The notes under the pieces: generated by a model
Seen by the model: only the letters and a program-made list of their open reading frames with translations
The model's database searches: none
Told to the model about the DNA's origin: nothing
Part shown: piece by piece, positions 60,601-64,000 of the stretch
How positions within the stretch are numbered: the first letter of the stretch is position 1
Layout of the letters: each line of letters begins with the position of its first letter
From: Aphelocoma coerulescens
Lineage: Eukaryota > Chordata > Aves > Passeriformes > Corvidae
Assembly (NCBI RefSeq): GCF_041296385.1
Contig: NC_091023.1
Span: 12,648,924 to 12,712,923 of the forward strand
Length of the DNA: 64,000 bases
Direction of reading: 5' to 3'
Translations under genes and position numbers: made by a program

Positions 60601-63154
60601 TACTCAACCACTTGTTCAAATGAAGACTTCAACCATGGAAGGAAAGCACATTATTGCTTTGATTCCCAGGCTGTCCTACTGACATGCTTTGTGCTTCTGG
60701 TAGAACGCAGCGTTCTGGGGGTGCAACTCTGCCAGAATCTGTTTAAATGTTCTTCAGCAAGCAAAAAAACCAAAAAAAAGCAACAACAAAAAAAGAGTGA
60801 ATGGAGTGAATGGGAAAACACTGTTTGGTTTAACCAAAAAATCCAAAGAAGACTCTTGTTTAATTTATGCATGCATAAAAATTATGTATTTGTGTATATC
60901 TTGTATTTGTGTGATGTGTTTGGTTTTAATATTATGGTGGGGATTCATTGCTAGCTGGAGTGCTCCACTGTGCCACGATTTCAGGGCACTCGTTCTCTTG
61001 AGGAAACAAGCTTGTCTGGAGAAGAATTACAGAATCTTAAAGCTGAATTATCATGACTCACATCTTTTACATTTTGAATTATATTGTTTACTTGTGAGAT
61101 GGATGATTACTTTCTAGTAGGTTAATGTAATGCTTGGTAAGGCACTAAAATATTTTCTTTTCCCCTAAATAGAATAACAGTTGATATCAGAAAATTTGAT
61201 TTGATCAAAATGGGTTAAGTCTCTTGGGTCCCACAGTTGGATGTACTGCTCTTTCAGGCTGCACAGTTGCCTTGTGTCCTGGGAGCAGGAGCAGAATGGC
61301 TCCTTATGTCAGGCATGGTCAAAGAGGAGCCCTAAGTGGAATAAATAAGCCACAGCTGGGGGTTTTTGTTTGTAGCTTTGTGGGGGTTTTGTAAGCTTTT
61401 GCAACTGATTTAAGTAGGATATATACACATATATACAAATGGTCTTGTACTGTCTGATGGGTAAATATGCCCCTGTTTCCCATTTTTTCCACATTTGAGC
61501 AGTATAAGGTAACTTTGCAGAGTTGACTTGACAAGTATTAAATATTCCATTATGTTCTAGATGTGAAATTAAACTCGAGAATGAATTATTTTTATAATAC
61601 TATTTTTCTGTGTTCTGAAAGTGGTTTTGAAATGTATTGAGTCATAAAGTTGCTCCAGCTGGACAATAATTCTGTTATTGAAACTGGATATGAAGAAGAA
61701 AATACACTGAATTTCTTTGCCTTCTTGGTTTCACTTTTTTAACCATCTCTTCCTTTAAAAATGAATCCTTATAAGAACATGATATGATATTATGTGCTGA
61801 TGTGATTTAACTAAATACAATAACAATTGTTTGAACAGCAACATAAATAAGGACTCTAATTTTACTTAAGTAAGAAATACCCATGAGTAAAACTGGAAAT
61901 TTTAAGACTCTGAGGAAAGAATTGAGTTCATGTTTTTTTTCTGATAAAAAAAGGTTAGTTTCCAGTTCTGCTTATGTTGCAGTAATGAACAGTAGATGTT
62001 CAGCAAAGTAAATGCAGAAATTCATTAAAGTTGCAGGAAAATAGCAACATCTTAGTTAATTTTCTTTGAGAACTGATTCCTTCTGACTGTAGGAGAGTTT
62101 ATTTTTGGATTTTTCATATTCTGCTACCTTAAAGTCTGTGGTGCTTTTATATTTTATATACTATCTAAATAAATTACTCAGTTGAAAGCCATTTTAATCT
62201 TGAATTTTTTATTTTTTTTAATTTGCCTTTAGTCTGCATTTGTTTTTTCCTTCTACTTTCATATAAATTTGAAAGTAAAACTGCTCTGAGAAAAGCTCTA
62301 TTGAAAACAAAGCTCTGTGTGCACATGCAGAGCCAAGGATACTTTTCTATTTAGGGTGGGGTTTATTTTTTGCCATTTAAATAGGAGAATATATTTGTAT
62401 AATTTCTGAGTGTTTGGTCCCTAATGTAATTGATCAGCTTAACTGGGAACTGAACTGAGATGCTTAATGAGCAGAGACGTTAGCTGCAGTATATTCTTAC
62501 ATCTGGAAAAGAACTAAATAATACTAAGGAGTTGTGGGAGGAGATGTAGAGGCGTCCTTTATAAATGATTTATGAGAGTTCATGCACTTTCACACACAAT
62601 GAAAATGGATTCATGCTAATGATCTACATTTTGATTTTCATAACTTTAGCAACAGTATTAAATCACTAAATGCGATATTTAATAAGTGGAAATATGTGCT
62701 ATTAAAATACTTCTAAGCAATATTTTCTGCATTAGGAGAAAAATGTAGAAATGAGAAAAAACAGTAGGATGCACTGTTTCCACTGCCATCTTGGTTTCTA
62801 CACTGTATTTAAAATCCTGTAATGGAGTTCATGCTTTTGAACTTTATTTGCTTTTTGCCAGCTGCCCTAGACCAATCTGCAGGACCTGAGTTATAAAAGA
62901 TGGAGGAGAAATGCCTCTTGGTGTTCTGGAAGGCAAATGCTTTTGCATGAACTGTTCCCTGAAGTTCATATTTAGAGGTTGACTAAAACTGCCTCCTTTT
63001 GCCTTCAGTCCCACTATCTTTCATGCAAATTAGACTCACTGACTAATGATGAAGTAATAATTAGTGTCATTCCATTGCTGGCAATTTTCCCTGAAACAGT
63101 AAAACAAGATATGAAAGTTATTAATCTTGAATTATTTTCTGATTCACTTTCCAG
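57700..63154. other. Non-coding stretch; possible conserved block near 62400-62720
   Basis: No gene is supported. It contains an A/G-rich simple repeat at 59780-59800. A 35-codon frame at 58323-58430 has a good Kozak context but no recognised homologue. A repeat-free AT-rich block with TAAT words lies at about 62400-62720. Frames up to 106 codons (60797-61117) are not protein-like. Confidence 0.6.
59780..59800. repeat. (AAAAG)n simple repeat
   Basis: About four A4-5G units in tandem, purely purine on the plus strand. Confidence 0.85.
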
Positions 63155-63322
63155 ATGTTGTGCAACAGTTCTGCTACTCTATGATGCTCCAGAAAGCTGA
63201 AAATCTGAGATTTGCCCATGCTGAATCACATGACCTGTAGTTGGTATCTATCAACAAAGACCTGCCAGTTGCCACTTCATCTGGAGGAAACCCAGAGCAG
63301 TCAAAAGGAAATGCTTCCATAG
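63155..63322 (+). other. Candidate 168-nt non-coding exon
   Basis: A good acceptor (TTTTCTGATTCACTTTCCAG, AG at 63153-63154) and a near-consensus donor (CCATAG|GTAAGA, GT at 63323-63324) bound the segment. All three plus frames contain stops, so it would be a 5'UTR or long non-coding RNA exon. It lies about 60 kb downstream of the CpG-island donors in the same orientation. A transcript with exon 1 in the island and this as exon 2 is conceivable but unproven. Confidence 0.25.
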
Positions 63323-63422
63323 GTAAGAGAGATTAGTTTTTTTAAAATTTATTCTCTCTAGAGTGATGAATTCTGACCGTTTGAAACTGTGCAGTTGTGT
63401 TGTTGTATTTGTTGCAGGAAAG

Positions 63423-63426
<4 letters not shown>

Positions 63427-63466
<40 letters not shown>
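63427..63466. repeat. A40 homopolymer
   Basis: Forty consecutive A residues, the longest homopolymer in the window. No AATAAA precedes it within 45 nt and no retrocopy body is recognisable, so a tail origin is not supported. Its length may be imprecise. Confidence 0.9.
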
Positions 63467-63468
<2 letters not shown>

Positions 63469-64000
63469 AGGGAAATGAAAGCAGCTCTTCAGCCTTGGAT
63501 TTTGAATTATTCCTCTAAGGTTAATTTAAGTTTTCAAGTCAAGCTTTTGCTGCAGTAAGTGTAACTATTTCTTGTTGCTAGAGAATTTGTATGGGATTCC
63601 TCCTCTTACATTTGTAAAATGGAAAAATAATACCTGAAAACTTAAAGGCTTCTGCTGTGCCTTCTGATCTGCTCCAGAAGGCCAATTAGCAAATTAATGT
63701 ACGTTTCTGGGTTATACCCTGTCCAGTTTATGAAGTAGCCACTTCGACATCCTTGTATGATTAAGTGGGGAGGTAAGCAATACATTACATTTTGAACACC
63801 TGCTGGTTGGGAAGCAGAGACTGGAAATGAACTATGAGCAATGTGTACATATGCCTGAGTTAAAGAGCTTCCACAGGGAAATCTGAGCACAGGGTTTGTT
63901 GTGGCCACTTTGGGGATGCTTTTTATTGCTATTGCTGTGAAAAGTCCTTGTTACAGCCATTTATATTAAACTGCACCCCGGGGTGATTAGTCTTCTGTTG
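63467..64000. other. Non-coding end of the window
   Basis: AT-rich sequence with no repeat or exon that I can identify. An 88-codon minus-strand frame at 63642-63908 has no recognised motif. Confidence 0.6.

Noticed and set aside
62312..62333. 22-bp near-palindrome (GCTCTG...CAGAGC)
   Set aside because: Only six perfect outer pairs with two G-U pairs inside. Short enough to be chance.
1..64000. CRISPR arrays, bacterial operons, rRNA or phage genes
   Set aside because: No regularly spaced repeats, ribosome-binding sites or dense coding. The DNA is clearly vertebrate nuclear in style.

Overview
The window looks like non-coding nuclear DNA from a bird, most likely a large intron or an intergenic stretch beside one CpG-island promoter. 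The signs of a bird are three chicken-repeat-1 (CR1) LINE fragments, with the typical AATCATAGAAT(GG) 3' end in reverse orientation, and a retroviral LTR of a kind I know from bird genomes (it opens TGTACTGGGTTTGCATGG and closes CAACCCACCACA). Interspersed repeats are otherwise sparse, and CpG is rare outside the island. I cannot name the species or the host gene.

Layout. 1-3040 is AT-rich and unremarkable except for a perfect 20-bp palindrome of two TAATTA sites at 2850-2869. A CpG island follows at about 3040-3650 (about 50 CpG by hand count, one GC box, five CAGCTG E-boxes and two good plus-strand splice donors). It is the only promoter-like region seen outside repeats. From 3660 to 64000 I find no protein-coding gene I can support. 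The ATG-to-stop frames are short (at most 166 codons), match no family I recognise, and lie in repeats, GC-rich DNA or chance positions. Four segments have splice signals on both sides: 9796-9934, 10633-10725, 40653-40808 and 63155-63322. All are on the plus strand, the direction of the CpG-island donors. They are offered only as candidate exons.

Repeats. A solo LTR lies at 16243-16751. An LTR-like segment with a TATA box (about 19826-20170) abuts a decayed internal CR1 fragment (about 20260-20835). An exact 214-bp tandem duplication occupies 42924-43351, followed by two minus-strand CR1 3' ends (43968-44105 and 44380-44590). Long homopolymers are T24, C21, A26, T37 and A40.

The most striking unexplained structures are an extended hairpin at 57632-57699 (29-position stem, 10-base loop, shaped like a microRNA precursor), the exact 214-bp tandem duplication, and the CpG island with its E-box cluster. 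Several AT-rich blocks with many TAAT-type motifs (around 38560-39120, 42030-42260, 46130-46570 and 62400-62720) read like conserved regulatory elements, but only a cross-species alignment can settle that.
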